Assembly (NCBI RefSeq): GCF_015355755.1
Contig: NZ_JACVEE010000003.1
Span: 930,001 to 994,000 of the forward strand
Origin: Nocardia sp. XZ_19_385
Lineage (GTDB): Bacteria > Actinomycetota > Actinomycetes > Mycobacteriales > Mycobacteriaceae
DNA length: 64,000 nucleotides
Direction of reading: 5' to 3'
A program made the translations under genes and the position numbers. Of the stretch, positions 1-8,293 are shown piece after piece (within the stretch, counting starts at the first letter, position 1; the number at the start of each line of letters is the position of its first letter). The notes beneath the pieces were generated by a model, which did not search any database, had not been told where the DNA came from, and was given only the letters and a program-made list of their open reading frames with translations.

Positions 1-485
1 CCCGCCACCATGAACGCCACCCCGAAGACCAGCCCGGAGGCCAGCGAATAGCCCATCCACAGCCAACCCCGCTCCCCGGCGAAGACGAAGCAGGCCGCGG
101 TGAGGCCGAGCAGCACCAGGATCGAGAACAGGTTGTGCAGGGTGCTGTGGAAGGTGGTGTCGGGTGGGACCGGTTGGCCGGGTGGGAAGCCGCTGACCGG
201 GTCGGTGTCGAACAGTCCCAGCCCGAGCAGGCCGATTGCCCACAGTCCCACCAGTATTGCGGCGACCATACCGCCCGCCCGCCACAATCCGGCTGCGAAG
301 ATCAGGCCGAGCGTCCCGCACACGCCGAATGCGAGGCTCGCCGTCCATCCCCACGGGCCGAGGGAGAGGGCGCTGACCGGATGCCGCATCGGGTTGTAGT
401 TGTCTCGGACCGCACCCAGGACGAAAAACGCTGCGATGAACAGCGGCCCGGTGAGCAGCCCGCACCAGCGGCTGACCTTCATCAT
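1..485 (-). CDS. DUF998-family membrane protein (C-terminal part outside window)
   Basis: Reading the minus strand gives an open frame that begins MMKVSRWCG and runs off the left edge. It is strongly hydrophobic, with at least four membrane segments separated by short loops. The loop with NPMRHPVSALSLGPWGW just after the first helix, and FDTDPVSGFPPG followed by a histidine-containing segment (FHSTLHN), are typical of the DUF998 integral membrane family, whose biochemical role is not established. The ATG at 485 is followed directly by a second ATG. An in-frame GTG at 494 is a possible alternative, and no strong ribosome site separates the three. About 160 codons are present, so roughly the last quarter is missing. 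It is isolated from the next gene by about 300 bp. Confidence 0.8.
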   Translation of the reverse strand, partial: MMKVSRWCGLLTGPLFIAAFFVLGAVRDNYNPMRHPVSALSLGPWGWTASLAFGVCGTLGLIFAAGLWRAGGMVAAILVGLWAIGLLGLGLFDTDPVSGFPPGQPVPPDTTFHSTLHNLFSILVLLGLTAACFVFAGERGWLWMGYSLASGLVFGVAFMVA

Positions 486-786
486 GTCGTCCACTATGGG
501 ATCGAGCCGGGGATAGCTGGTGGTGTTTCGCGAGTTTCGAGGCGTAGGAGTGTGCCGTGCACCGCTTTTCGGGCACCTTCGGGTACTCCTGCGATTCGTC
601 ACTGTGAGGATTCGGCGGTCAGCTCGCAGGCTCCTCGCTGTGTCGCGCACCGCGCAACCTGTGCGACGGCTACCCGGGTCGGCAGTCGGGCCACGGCCGG
701 TATGGGCACACGGCCGACTATCGAAAGGCGGGCCATCGCCGGTATCCGGCGCGCGGTTGACTGTCGAAGTCGGAACCGGCGCGTCG
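486..786. other. intergenic stretch with no recognised feature
   Basis: The 300 bases upstream of the DUF998 gene and downstream of the SDR gene show no frame with protein-like composition on either strand. The promoter of the DUF998 gene should lie at the left end, but no clear -35/-10 pair could be picked out. Confidence 0.4.
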
Positions 787-1677
787 TTAGTCCGGAAAGT
801 CGACGAGGCGGGCGCTGTCGTTCCAGAGTGTCTGGGCGAGTTTGTCGTCGCGTGCCTGGACCGACAGTTCGATCCACGTGAGATTTCCACGGCGCAGGGC
901 GGCGTAGGTGTGGCCGTCCGGGGGTGTTTGGAGGCCGAAGACCAAGTCGGCCAAGGTATTTCCGGCCGCGGAGCGGGTGTTGAGGGTGGGGCTGAGGCGG
1001 CGTACCGGCCAGCCTGCGGGGGTGCCCATCACTTTCCAGGCGATCCGCAGGGGAAGTGCGAGGTCTTTGGCCAGGCCGGTGCCGAACACTTGACCGGGGT
1101 CGTAGGCGAGGGCTGTCAGGTTGGGGTGGCGCTCGGCCACTGCCCGCGCCGTCAGCACCGCACACAGTTTGGAGGCGGTGTAGGCATGCTGGCCGGCTTT
1201 GCTCGCCTTGGGCTCCCGGTCGGGGTCGCGATCCGGGTGGGCGAGCAGTTCCGCGTCGGCGTGCCGGGGCGTGACCAGGCTGGCTTTCGTTGCGGGATCG
1301 TGGGTTCCGCTGGTGGTCAGCGTGACGACGGCGTCCTCGGCCAGCACCGGCAGCAGCAGCCGCAGCAGCAGATAGTGCGCCAGGTGGTTCACAGCGAAGG
1401 TCGTCTCGAACCCGTCGACGGTCCGGCTGTCGGCGTCGGGGCTGATGAGCCCGGCGTTGAGCACCAACGCGTCGATCGGTGTCTCACCCAGATCGTCCCG
1501 GACCGCCGCGGCGAACCCGCGCACCGAGTCCAGCTCGGCCAGATCCAGGGGAAAGGTATCGACGTCGGACTCCGGCCGTCGTGCACCCAGGATCACCCGG
1601 GCACTGCCACCTTTGAGCCGCTCCGCCACGATCGCGCCGAATCCGGAAGTCCCGCCGGTCATCACCATGGTGGTCAC
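787..1677 (-). CDS. SDR-family NAD(P)-dependent oxidoreductase
   Basis: A short-chain dehydrogenase/reductase of about 296 aa, predicted to reduce or oxidise an unidentified alcohol or carbonyl with NAD(P). The N-terminal dinucleotide motif TGGTSGFG, the LVLNAG motif, the catalytic serine segment (TTSGTHD) and the YTASK active-site motif are all present in order, so the enzyme looks functional. The arrangement (NAG followed by VNHLAHYLLL) is that of the retinol dehydrogenase/WWOX-like branch. The GTG at 1677 is preferred because AGGGGGCA lies a few bases upstream; an ATG three codons later is the alternative. It is transcribed alone, divergently from the exported protein gene at 1880. Confidence 0.85.
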   Translation of the reverse strand: MTTMVMTGGTSGFGAIVAERLKGGSARVILGARRPESDVDTFPLDLAELDSVRGFAAAVRDDLGETPIDALVLNAGLISPDADSRTVDGFETTFAVNHLAHYLLLRLLLPVLAEDAVVTLTTSGTHDPATKASLVTPRHADAELLAHPDRDPDREPKASKAGQHAYTASKLCAVLTARAVAERHPNLTALAYDPGQVFGTGLAKDLALPLRIAWKVMGTPAGWPVRRLSPTLNTRSAAGNTLADLVFGLQTPPDGHTYAALRRGNLTWIELSVQARDDKLAQTLWNDSARLVDFPD

Positions 1678-1879
1678 GAGTGCCCCCTTCGGAGCTGGTC
1701 CATCGAGTTCCATTTCAAGCTACGCCCGCGACCGTGCTCGCGGACCCGCTCATACGAACGGACATGGATTCCGGATGAACGGACATCAGCCGTCATGTCC
1801 GATATCGATCAATCGTCTCCGCGTCCCGTGCGACAGTAGTAGCGTCGCGAATGTCGTTATGCGGGAAGGACATCCACAG

Positions 1880-2317
1880 ATGATGATTCGGCAGATGGCA
1901 GCAGGGCTGATGGCGGCAGCGGGCGCCGGCGCATTGGTCTTCGGCGCACAGCCTGCCCAGGCGGACCCGCTTCCCCAATTCAGCCCCTTCGGCACCACCC
2001 TGTTCAACTTCGGCAACGCCAACTTCTGCGCGGGCGCGATCAACATCGCGGTCGAAGCCACACCGCAGCGCCCCGGCTTCGTGCGCGCCCACGTGCGCCC
2101 CTTGGGCTATCAGCGCGGCCCCTGCGGCAACCAGGTCTCGCTGGGCTGGGTCGGTTCGGCGGGCGCCCGCCACCACAACGTCTACGTCCACACCGGCGCC
2201 ACCCCGGGCGAAACCGTCAGCGTCGACCTGTGGGTAGGCATGGGCCCGGCCAAGATCATGGCCGCCAGCTGGCCGATGCAGGGCACGTTCGCGGAGTGGT
2301 ACCTGTACGTTCCCTAA
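1880..2317 (+). CDS. small exported protein
   Basis: A protein of about 145 aa starting MMIRQMAAG with a classical Sec signal peptide: a short basic start, then an Ala/Gly/Leu hydrophobic core ending AQPAQA-DP. The mature part contains two cysteines (NFCAG and GPCGN) that could form a disulfide, and aromatic-rich beta-type sequence. No catalytic motif is visible. Small secreted proteins of this type are common in Nocardia and Mycobacterium and usually have no known function. The ATG at 1880 is chosen because GGGAAGGA lies about ten bases upstream; longer versions would place extra sequence before the signal peptide. Confidence 0.75.
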   Translation: MMIRQMAAGLMAAAGAGALVFGAQPAQADPLPQFSPFGTTLFNFGNANFCAGAINIAVEATPQRPGFVRAHVRPLGYQRGPCGNQVSLGWVGSAGARHHNVYVHTGATPGETVSVDLWVGMGPAKIMAASWPMQGTFAEWYLYVP

Positions 2318-2380
2318 AGAGCTGTTCGCATCCGGTGGCGGTGAGCGCGTCGTGCTGGGCTGCCCGCGCCGTAGAGTTCG

Positions 2381-2836
2381 GTGCGGGGATCGCCGAGCGC
2401 GGATCAGGCGTTCGGTCACGGTCGTCGAGATGAGGAGGCCTCGATCGAAACCTCACGTGTGCGTGATCGGCAGACCGAGGGCGGGCGTGACACTGCCACC
2501 GCGCCGGGTTCCGCGGTCCTGACGGGGACAATTCTCGGTGTCGTGGTTCTGATGTGCGTCCACCTCGACTGGGCTCCGTTCGTTAGGAATCCGACCGGTC
2601 CCGATCAGCTTGTTGCCCTGGTGGTCGGTGGGATTGTGCTGGGAGTGTCCCTGCTGGTGTGGGCGATCAAGTCGCTGTACCTGCTGGGCAGAGAAAACCG
2701 GTGGTCCTGGAAGGTCGCCGCGGCGCCGGTGGTTGTGCTCGCGGGGCTCGTCGCCGGCTTGGTCCTTCAGCCTGTGACCGGGGTGAGCCTCACGACCGGG
2801 GCGGGGCGAGGTGCCTGGTCAGCCGTGGAGCTTTGA
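2381..2836 (+). CDS. small membrane protein, hypothetical
   Basis: A frame of about 151 aa with a polar N-terminal third and then three hydrophobic segments (around AVLTGTILGVVVLMC, LVALVVGGIVLGVSLLVW and VVVLAGLVAGLVL). It has no recognised family. The start is uncertain: GTG at 2381 opens the frame, while a GAGGAGG sequence near 2432 has no start codon at the right distance in this frame. Its last 18 bases overlap the 3' end of the convergent sigma-factor gene. Confidence 0.5.
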   Translation: MRGSPSADQAFGHGRRDEEASIETSRVRDRQTEGGRDTATAPGSAVLTGTILGVVVLMCVHLDWAPFVRNPTGPDQLVALVVGGIVLGVSLLVWAIKSLYLLGRENRWSWKVAAAPVVVLAGLVAGLVLQPVTGVSLTTGAGRGAWSAVEL

Positions 2837-3964
2837 ATTCAGGCGGGCGGCTTGGCGGGTGAGGTGGTGGCGTTCAGGGAGGTTGGGGGCTGACTGGGCG
2901 GCTTCGGTGTAGAGGTGGGCGGCGGTGACCAGGTCGCCGTCGCGCTCGTGCAGGTAGGCTGCTGCGGCGGTGTATCTCGGCAGTGTCGGGTCGAGTTCGG
3001 AGAGCGCGGCCAGACCTGCGCGCGGGCCGTCGGCCTCGCCGAGCGCGACGGCGCGGTTGAGGCGGGCCACCGGGTTGGCGGTGAAGCGCAGTAGTTCGTC
3101 GTACCACTCGACGATCTGTACCCAGTCGGTTTCCTCCGCGGTGTGGGCGTCGGCGTGCAAGGCGGCGATGGCGGCCTGGGATTGGAACTCGCCCAATCGA
3201 TCTCGGGCCAGGGCCGCTTGGAGGATGTCGACGCCCTCGGCGATCATGCGGGTGTTCCAGAGGCTGCGGTCCTGCTCGGCGAGCGGTACCAGGCTGCCGT
3301 CGGCGCGGGTTCGGGCCGGGCGGCGGGCGTGGTGCAGCAGCATGAGGGCCAGCAGGCCCGCCACTTCCTCGTGTTTGATCGCGGTCGCGAGCTGGCGGGT
3401 GAGGCGGATGGCTTCGGCGGCGAGGTCGATTTCGCCGGAGTAGCCCTCGTTGAAGACCAGGTAGAGCACGCGAAGCACGGTGGCGACGTCGCCGGGTTGG
3501 TCGAGCCGGACGCCCGCGACGGTGCGTTTGGCGCGGCTGATGCGCTGGGCCATGGTCGCTTCGGGCACCAGGTAGGCCTGCGCGATCTGTTTGGTGGTCA
3601 GGCCGCCGACCGCGCGCAGGGTGAGTGCGACCGCCGATGCCGGTGTCAGCGCGGGGTGGGCGCACAGGAAGTACAGCTGGAGGGTGTCGTCCACCGCCTG
3701 TGCGGGACCGGGTTCCGGCTCGATCTCGACGAGTTCCTCACGCTGCCGCCGGGAGGTGTCGGCGCGGGCGACGTCGAGAAACTTGCGCCAGGCCACGATG
3801 ACCAGCCAGCCCTTGGGGTCGCGCGGTGGATCATCGGGCCAGACCCGCACCGCTTCGAGCAGCGCCTCCTGGACGGCGTCCTCGGCCGTCGCGAAATCCG
3901 CTCCGCGACGGCCGAGGATCCCGATCACCGTGGGGGTGAGGGTCCGCAGCAGGGCCTCATCCAC
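2819..3964 (-). CDS. ECF42-type RNA polymerase sigma factor
   Basis: A protein of 381 aa with sigma-70 region 2 at the N terminus (ATAEDAVQEALLEAVRVWP, then the GWL..VAWRKFLDVAR helix). Region 4 includes GLTTKQIAQAYLVPEATMAQRISRAKR. A long C-terminal extension of about 200 residues contains TPR-like helices (VARLNRAVALGEADGP, TAAHLYTEAA). This layout defines the ECF42 group, which normally lacks an anti-sigma factor and is encoded beside DGPF/YCII proteins, exactly as here. The long extension is thought to take part in its own regulation. Translation starts at GTG 3964, only six bases after the stop of the DGPF gene, so the two are co-transcribed. Confidence 0.9.
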   Translation of the reverse strand: MDEALLRTLTPTVIGILGRRGADFATAEDAVQEALLEAVRVWPDDPPRDPKGWLVIVAWRKFLDVARADTSRRQREELVEIEPEPGPAQAVDDTLQLYFLCAHPALTPASAVALTLRAVGGLTTKQIAQAYLVPEATMAQRISRAKRTVAGVRLDQPGDVATVLRVLYLVFNEGYSGEIDLAAEAIRLTRQLATAIKHEEVAGLLALMLLHHARRPARTRADGSLVPLAEQDRSLWNTRMIAEGVDILQAALARDRLGEFQSQAAIAALHADAHTAEETDWVQIVEWYDELLRFTANPVARLNRAVALGEADGPRAGLAALSELDPTLPRYTAAAAYLHERDGDLVTAAHLYTEAAQSAPNLPERHHLTRQAARLNSKLHG

Positions 3965-3970
3965 TGCCGG

Positions 3971-4378
3971 TCACTCCGTGATGGTCGGCGCCGTGGCATA
4001 GAACGGGCGCAGCTCGAGCCACTCGTGGATCGGCTTGCCGCCCGCGCCCGGCGCCGCGGACAGCTCGGCGGCCAGCTCCAGCGCCCGGTCGTAGGTGTCG
4101 ACGTCGATCACCATCCAGCCGGCGATCAGATCCTTGGTTTCGGCGAACGGGCCGTCGGTGACCGGCGGATTCCCCTCGCCGTCGTAGCGGACGAAAGTGC
4201 CCTGCGGGGACAGCGCCTGGCCGTCGACGTATTCGCCGGTGACCTTGAGCCGGGCGGCGAAGTCCTCCATGTATCGCACGTGGGCCGAGATCTCCTCCGG
4301 CGTCCACTGATCCATCGGCACGTCGTTGACCGCCGCCGGTGCGCCGCGGTAGTGCTTGAGCAACAGGTACTTCGCCAT
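3971..4378 (-). CDS. YCII/DGPF-domain protein
   Basis: A 135-aa protein with the DGPF signature itself (TDGPFAETKDLIAGWMVIDVD) and the YCII fold pattern MAKYLLLKHYRG at the start. Proteins of this family are conserved partners of ECF42 sigma factors. A role as sensor or enzyme modulating the sigma factor has been suggested but not proved. The gene is the first of a two-gene operon with the sigma factor, separated by six bases. The region before its ATG contains the shared divergent promoter region with the AAA+ ATPase gene at 4502. Confidence 0.9.
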   Translation of the reverse strand: MAKYLLLKHYRGAPAAVNDVPMDQWTPEEISAHVRYMEDFAARLKVTGEYVDGQALSPQGTFVRYDGEGNPPVTDGPFAETKDLIAGWMVIDVDTYDRALELAAELSAAPGAGGKPIHEWLELRPFYATAPTITE

Positions 4379-4501
4379 GATGTTCTCCTCGATGCGGTGC
4401 GGCCCATTCTGGCCGCATTCATCCCTGGGACGGAGCCGACTTCAGGATCTCGACATCTGCCGGAAAAGAATATTGGGTGGACCGGCGTCCGCGATAACCG
4501 G

Positions 4502-5662
4502 ATGATCATCGAAATGACATCGACACCACAGGAACGCCTTCGGCTCGTCGGCCGCGAGGAGCCGGCCGCGCCCGCGCTCTCGTGGGTGATGAACCTCGAC
4601 GATTCGGACTCCCCGCGCGACATCATCGACGCGCTCTTCCTCGCGCCCTACCTCAGCGGTGAACAGCCGCACGCGGTGGCCGTCGAGCTCGAGGGCGTGA
4701 AGCCGGACGCGCCGCTACAACCCCAGGACGCCCGGGTGGTGCGCGCCAGTGACGACGAGAGCACGAAGGCCACACTGTCGGTCGGGGACGGCTGGACGCT
4801 GCGCGTCGTGCGCCGGACCAACGGCAACGCGATGGTGGATGTCTGCGCGGTCACCGACGAGCTGGCGCGCACCGTACTCGAGATGTGCAGCGCCGACGCC
4901 ACCGTGGAACCCGAGGTCGACGACAGTCAGGTGTCGATGGGCTTCTGGCACAACAGCGCTCATGGTCCGCAGCGGCGCGAACGCACCATCAGCGCCGACG
5001 CCTGGGCGCAGGTCGAGGGCAATTACGGCACCGATGTCGGTGCGGCGATACGGAAGCTGATGGCGTTGCGCGCCGAGGACGTGAGCGGACGGCTGCTGCT
5101 GTTGCACGGCCCGCCGGGCACCGGCAAGACGTCGGCGCTGCGGGCACTCGCCCGGGAATGGTCGCAGTGGTGTCAGGTCGACTGTGTGCTCGACCCGGAG
5201 GTGCTGTTCGCCACCCCCGGCTACCTCATGGAGGTCGCCATCGGTGTCGACACCTACGACCAGAACAAGCGGCGCTGGCGGCTGCTCGTGCTCGAAGACT
5301 GTGACGAATTGATTCGCGGGTCCGCGAAGGAATCGACCGGGCAAGGGCTTTCGCGTCTGCTCAACCTCACCGACGGAATGCTGGGTCAGGGCCGGGACGT
5401 CCTGGTGGCGATCACGACCAACGAGAATCTGTCGCGGTTGCATCCGGCTGTGGTCCGGCCCGGGCGCTGCCTCGCGCAGCTCGAAGTCGGCCCGCTCGCG
5501 CCCGCCGAGGCGAGCGCCTGGCTGGAGCGTGAGCTGGGGGACCGGCCCAAACCGGCGGTGGGCCCGGACGGGATGACCCTCGCGGAACTCATCGAGGCGC
5601 GGGAGGAGCGCACTCGGATTCAGTCGACGCCGGTCGAGTTCAGCAACGCCGGTTACCTGTAA
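4502..5662 (+). CDS. AAA+ ATPase with DUF5925-type N-terminal domain
   Basis: A 386-aa protein. The first 180 residues match the pattern of DUF5925, a domain found in actinobacterial ATPases; it is acidic and has no enzymatic motif. An AAA+ module follows, with Walker A GPPGTGKT at residues 203-210 and Walker B LLVLEDCDE near 262-269. A sensor-1-like segment (LVAITTNEN) and an arginine-containing VVRPGRC segment are also present. The protein is probably a remodelling ATPase with an unknown client. The ATG at 4502 and a second one four codons later are both possible. It is divergent from the DGPF/ECF42 operon, and a functional link with that operon is only suggested by position. Confidence 0.8.
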   Translation: MIIEMTSTPQERLRLVGREEPAAPALSWVMNLDDSDSPRDIIDALFLAPYLSGEQPHAVAVELEGVKPDAPLQPQDARVVRASDDESTKATLSVGDGWTLRVVRRTNGNAMVDVCAVTDELARTVLEMCSADATVEPEVDDSQVSMGFWHNSAHGPQRRERTISADAWAQVEGNYGTDVGAAIRKLMALRAEDVSGRLLLLHGPPGTGKTSALRALAREWSQWCQVDCVLDPEVLFATPGYLMEVAIGVDTYDQNKRRWRLLVLEDCDELIRGSAKESTGQGLSRLLNLTDGMLGQGRDVLVAITTNENLSRLHPAVVRPGRCLAQLEVGPLAPAEASAWLERELGDRPKPAVGPDGMTLAELIEAREERTRIQSTPVEFSNAGYL

Positions 5663-5720
5663 GCCGAGAACGACGGTCAGTCTGTTGAGCGTTTCGTCGA
5701 GCAGGGTGCGGACCGATGGA

Positions 5721-6086
5721 CTATCGGTCCGCCTCTGAGCTGCGGCGTGCCAATTCGGTGCGGGCGGCGGCGAACCATGCCTGGGTGTCGACGAGGCCGG
5801 ACTCGATCTCCTTGCGTGCGCCGTGGAAGCCGTAAAGGGCCCCGGCGAATCGGGTCAGTACCGAACCCTCGTGCTCGTCGAGTTCCTCTAGGAGCGCCGA
5901 ATCCTGCAGCAGGTATGCGACCCCTGCCAGCTCACCGGGTGTCCATGCCTCGCGATAGTTGTCCCAGCCGTGCTGTTTCACCGCCAGAGCCCGCTCGACC
6001 AGCGTCTCGCGCAGAGCCGCTCGGTCGGTGTCACTGGGGCGCCGTGTCTTCAGGTGGTCCCAGTTGATCGGTTCTGCGTCTGCCAC
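5721..6086 (-). CDS. hypothetical protein
   Basis: A 121-aa, soluble, mostly helical and acidic protein (MADAEPINWDHLK... to ARRSSEADR) with no recognised domain. Its amino-acid composition and G/C third-position bias support real coding. It converges on the AAA+ ATPase gene and stands alone. Confidence 0.7.
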   Translation of the reverse strand: MADAEPINWDHLKTRRPSDTDRAALRETLVERALAVKQHGWDNYREAWTPGELAGVAYLLQDSALLEELDEHEGSVLTRFAGALYGFHGARKEIESGLVDTQAWFAAARTELARRSSEADR

Positions 6087-6140
6087 GTCGAGCTCCGTCT
6101 CTGGGTGTGCGGGGTCCTGCGCAATCTATCGCCTCGTGGA

Positions 6141-6380
6141 TTACCGAGGAGAGGGACCACCCGCAAGCGCATAGGAGACGACCGGCAGTGGCGTAGGCGT
6201 CGAGTACGGCGGCACCCCCGCGAGGGTCGTTCGACCTCCGCCGAGCTGCTCGAGTTCGGTCCCCCCGTCGGGGACGGCCAAGGCGACCGGTTCGGCGGTC
6301 TTGTTGATCAGCAGGAGTTTGCGGCGACCGGCGGCGGTCACGAACGCCTTGGAATGGATGCGGGGTCCGGGAAGCCGAAC
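6141..6380 (-). pseudogene. remnant of a glycoside hydrolase C-terminus
   Basis: On the minus strand the segment reading IHSKAFVTAAGRRKLLLINK, then TAEPVALAVPDGG, resembles the C-terminal beta-sandwich of secreted glycoside hydrolases (for example GH79-like enzymes, where a [K/R][V/L]LLxNKTxxPVxLTVPG strand pair is common). The open frame continues to a stop at 6141, but upstream of about 6380 the sequence no longer looks like a hydrolase and there is no catalytic domain. It is therefore read as a decayed 3' fragment. The family assignment is from memory of the motif and is not certain. Confidence 0.45.
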
Positions 6381-6529
6381 GCGCCGGTTGAGCTGGTCGC
6401 CAGGGCGTCGACTTTGCAAGTAGCTACGCAACCGTATCTACCTGGATTCGCATCGTGCTCAGTGGCCGGATCGGCGGCGAACTCACCTCGATTCCAGCCT
6501 TCTGCGAGGTGCACAGTTTTCGAGGGGTT

Positions 6530-6739
6530 CTGTCGCGGTTTTGTTTCGTTGGTGACAACCAAACGTAAACGAAATAGAGACAAGGTCATTGGATGAAAGA
6601 AGGATCGGCTGACCGCCGATAATGTTCACTTATCGGAGGTCAGAACGGGGTGGTTGGCGGTTGGGTTCAATTGGGGCGACACGGGTTTCGTTTCGTGTGA
6701 ATACGTTGGATATGACGAAAGTGACGCTACGATTTCCCG
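6530..6739 (+). promoter_or_regulatory. AT-rich upstream region of the coiled-coil gene
   Basis: This is one of the few AT-rich stretches in the window. It contains TTTCGTT near 6543 and its reverse complement AACGAAA near 6570, flanking a second small palindrome TTGGT-gaca-ACCAA. Another pair of TTTCG copies lies near 6690. Such repeats just upstream of a KfrA-like coiled-coil DNA-binding gene suggest an autoregulatory operator, but this is inference. Confidence 0.35.
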
Positions 6740-7855
6740 GTGTCCAGCGTATGCAACTATCCGGGATGTGTCCGACCCATCACGCGCGGCGGCGGCCCCG
6801 GCCGACCGTCCGAATACTGTGATCACCCCGACCACACGCGATGGCGCGCTTGGCGGGAACGTCAACGGCAACAACAGGAGTCGGAGGCACCCGCCTCTTC
6901 CGTCACTGTGACGGCACAGGGTCCGGTCACGGCAGCTCGTCTTCGCGCCGACGAGTTGCTCAGCCAATTCCGGCTCCTCGCCGACCAACTGGGCAACAAC
7001 CTCAACGCCGCTGTCGCGGAACTGTCCACCCTGGCCGATCCCTCGGTCGCCGAAGCGCAGGTCCAGGCTGTTCAGGCCGACGCGGGCCGGCGAATCGCGG
7101 AAGCGGAGATCGCCACGGCCGCCGCCGATCAGGCGCGCCGGGAAGCCGACGAGGCGCGCGCCCTGGCCGAAGCGGCCGCCGAGGACGCGGCCAACGCCGC
7201 CGAACAGGCCGAAACGCTGGTATCCGAAGCGAACACCGCCCGCGACGACGCTTTGCGCGAGATCGAACGAGTCACCAAGCAGGCCGCCGACGATGTCTTC
7301 GCCGCCCGCAGCGAGGCCGAAGCCGAAATCCGCACCGTCCGCCGCGAAGCCGCCGAGGACGTCGCACGCGCCCGCGAACAGGCCGAAGAGGAAATCGACA
7401 AGGCCCGCCGCAAAGCCGCCGCCGACATCGAACAGATCCGGCGCGAATCAGCCCAGCAGATCACCGCCGCCGGTGCCGAACGCGACCTCGCCGTCCAACG
7501 CGCCGCCGACGCCGAACGCGCCATCGATCGCGCCGAACAGGCCGCCGCCGAACGCGCCGAAGCCGCCAACGAGGCCCGCGAGGAATGGCGCCGAGTCCGC
7601 GCCGAACTCGACTCCGTCCGAAGCGAACTCACCGAAGCCCGCCGCACCGCCGCCGCCGACCTCACCGCCGTCCGCGCCGAAGCCGCAACCACCATCGACC
7701 AGGTCCGCACCGAAGCCACCCACCGCATCCAAGCCCTCGACCAAGCCCGCGCCCAAACCCAGGCCCGCGCCGAACGCGCCGAAGCCCAACTCGACGAACT
7801 CCTCGCCACCACCCGCCGCCCCCCAACCCAAGACCCAACCCGCTCCGCGGGCTGA
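6740..7855 (+). CDS. KfrA-like alpha-helical coiled-coil protein with N-terminal Cys/His motif
   Basis: A 371-aa protein. The first 40 residues hold a compact Cys/His cluster (CNYPGC, then RPSEYCDHPDH followed by TRWRAWRERQ), which looks like a small zinc site next to a basic helix. From about residue 60 to 355 the chain is an almost uninterrupted Ala/Glu/Arg-rich coiled coil without proline. This layout resembles KfrA-type plasmid-maintenance or DNA-organising proteins of actinobacteria, in which a small DNA-binding head is joined to a long coiled coil. The exact role here is unknown. GTG at 6740 is the only start that keeps the Cys motif whole. The codon bias is extreme (mostly GCC/CGC/GAA), which also produces long false frames on other strands. 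Confidence 0.7.
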   Translation: MSSVCNYPGCVRPITRGGGPGRPSEYCDHPDHTRWRAWRERQRQQQESEAPASSVTVTAQGPVTAARLRADELLSQFRLLADQLGNNLNAAVAELSTLADPSVAEAQVQAVQADAGRRIAEAEIATAAADQARREADEARALAEAAAEDAANAAEQAETLVSEANTARDDALREIERVTKQAADDVFAARSEAEAEIRTVRREAAEDVARAREQAEEEIDKARRKAAADIEQIRRESAQQITAAGAERDLAVQRAADAERAIDRAEQAAAERAEAANEAREEWRRVRAELDSVRSELTEARRTAAADLTAVRAEAATTIDQVRTEATHRIQALDQARAQTQARAERAEAQLDELLATTRRPPTQDPTRSAG

Positions 7856-7860
7856 CCACC

Positions 7861-7926
7861 AAGATCACCAGGCCCTGCGGGCGGATCCCACTCGACCGAT
7901 GCCGCCCTCAGGTCCTGGTGATCTTG
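7861..7926. repeat. palindromic repeat, family A copy 1
   Basis: A 66-bp imperfect palindrome: the left arm AAGATCACCAGGCCCTG..GGGCGG at 7861-7884 pairs with the right arm GCCGCCC..CAGGTCCTGGTGATCTT at 7901-7925. It lies directly after the stop of the coiled-coil gene and could serve as its transcription terminator. Confidence 0.75.
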
Positions 7927-7949
7927 ACAGCAGGCGTGGACGTGCATGG

Positions 7950-8002
7950 CGGAGGGCGGATTCCATTCGGCCGATGCCGCCCCCATGTCCTGGTGATCTT
8001 GA
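7950..8002. repeat. partial palindromic repeat, family A copy 2
   Basis: This holds the loop and right arm of the same element (GGGCGGATTCCATTCGGCCG, then GATGCCGCCCCC..TGTCCTGGTGATCTTGACAG) without a matching left arm. It repeats the 3' half of copy 1, including the CTTGACAGC that follows it, so it is probably a tandem duplication that lost its left half. Confidence 0.6.
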
Positions 8003-8083
8003 CAGCGGCGTGGAAAAGCCTGGCGGAGTTGGCCTTTGGATTGCATATGCATGGCCCGAGGGCGTCCGGTGCGGGCACATTAG

Positions 8084-8290
8084 TCAACTCGCTTCGTGGG
8101 GCAGGCGCCGCGACCCGGATGCAGCCCGCCAGTGCGGGAACGATCGACCGTCCGGTGGCAGGACCGCCGGGGAACGCACCGCAATGTAGGTCCAGCTTGC
8201 GGTGCTGGTCGCGGCGAAGCGGTAGAGCTGGGATCGTTCGGCGGCCCAGGCGACGTCGCCAGATCGGTCCGAGCCCTGCCTCGGGTAACT
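8084..8290 (-). other. possible decayed coding fragment among the palindromes
   Basis: Between palindrome copies, the minus strand reads DVAWAAERSQLYRFAATSTA then SWTYIAVRSPAVLP, which has the look of a genuine protein fragment rather than a shadow. No family was recognised and no start or ribosome site is visible. It may be a relic of a gene broken by repeat insertion, or chance. Confidence 0.2.
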
Positions 8291-8293
8291 GTC

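Noticed and set aside
520..1839. Long plus-strand frame of about 440 codons opposite the SDR gene
   Set aside because: It is the antisense shadow of the SDR: Gly/Val/Gln-rich with no motif, whereas the minus strand has a complete set of SDR motifs and a ribosome site.
3143..4501. Plus-strand extension upstream of the AAA+ ATPase, giving a frame of over 800 codons
   Set aside because: The first 450 codons are antisense to the sigma factor and DGPF genes. The real ATPase starts near 4502 after their divergent promoter.
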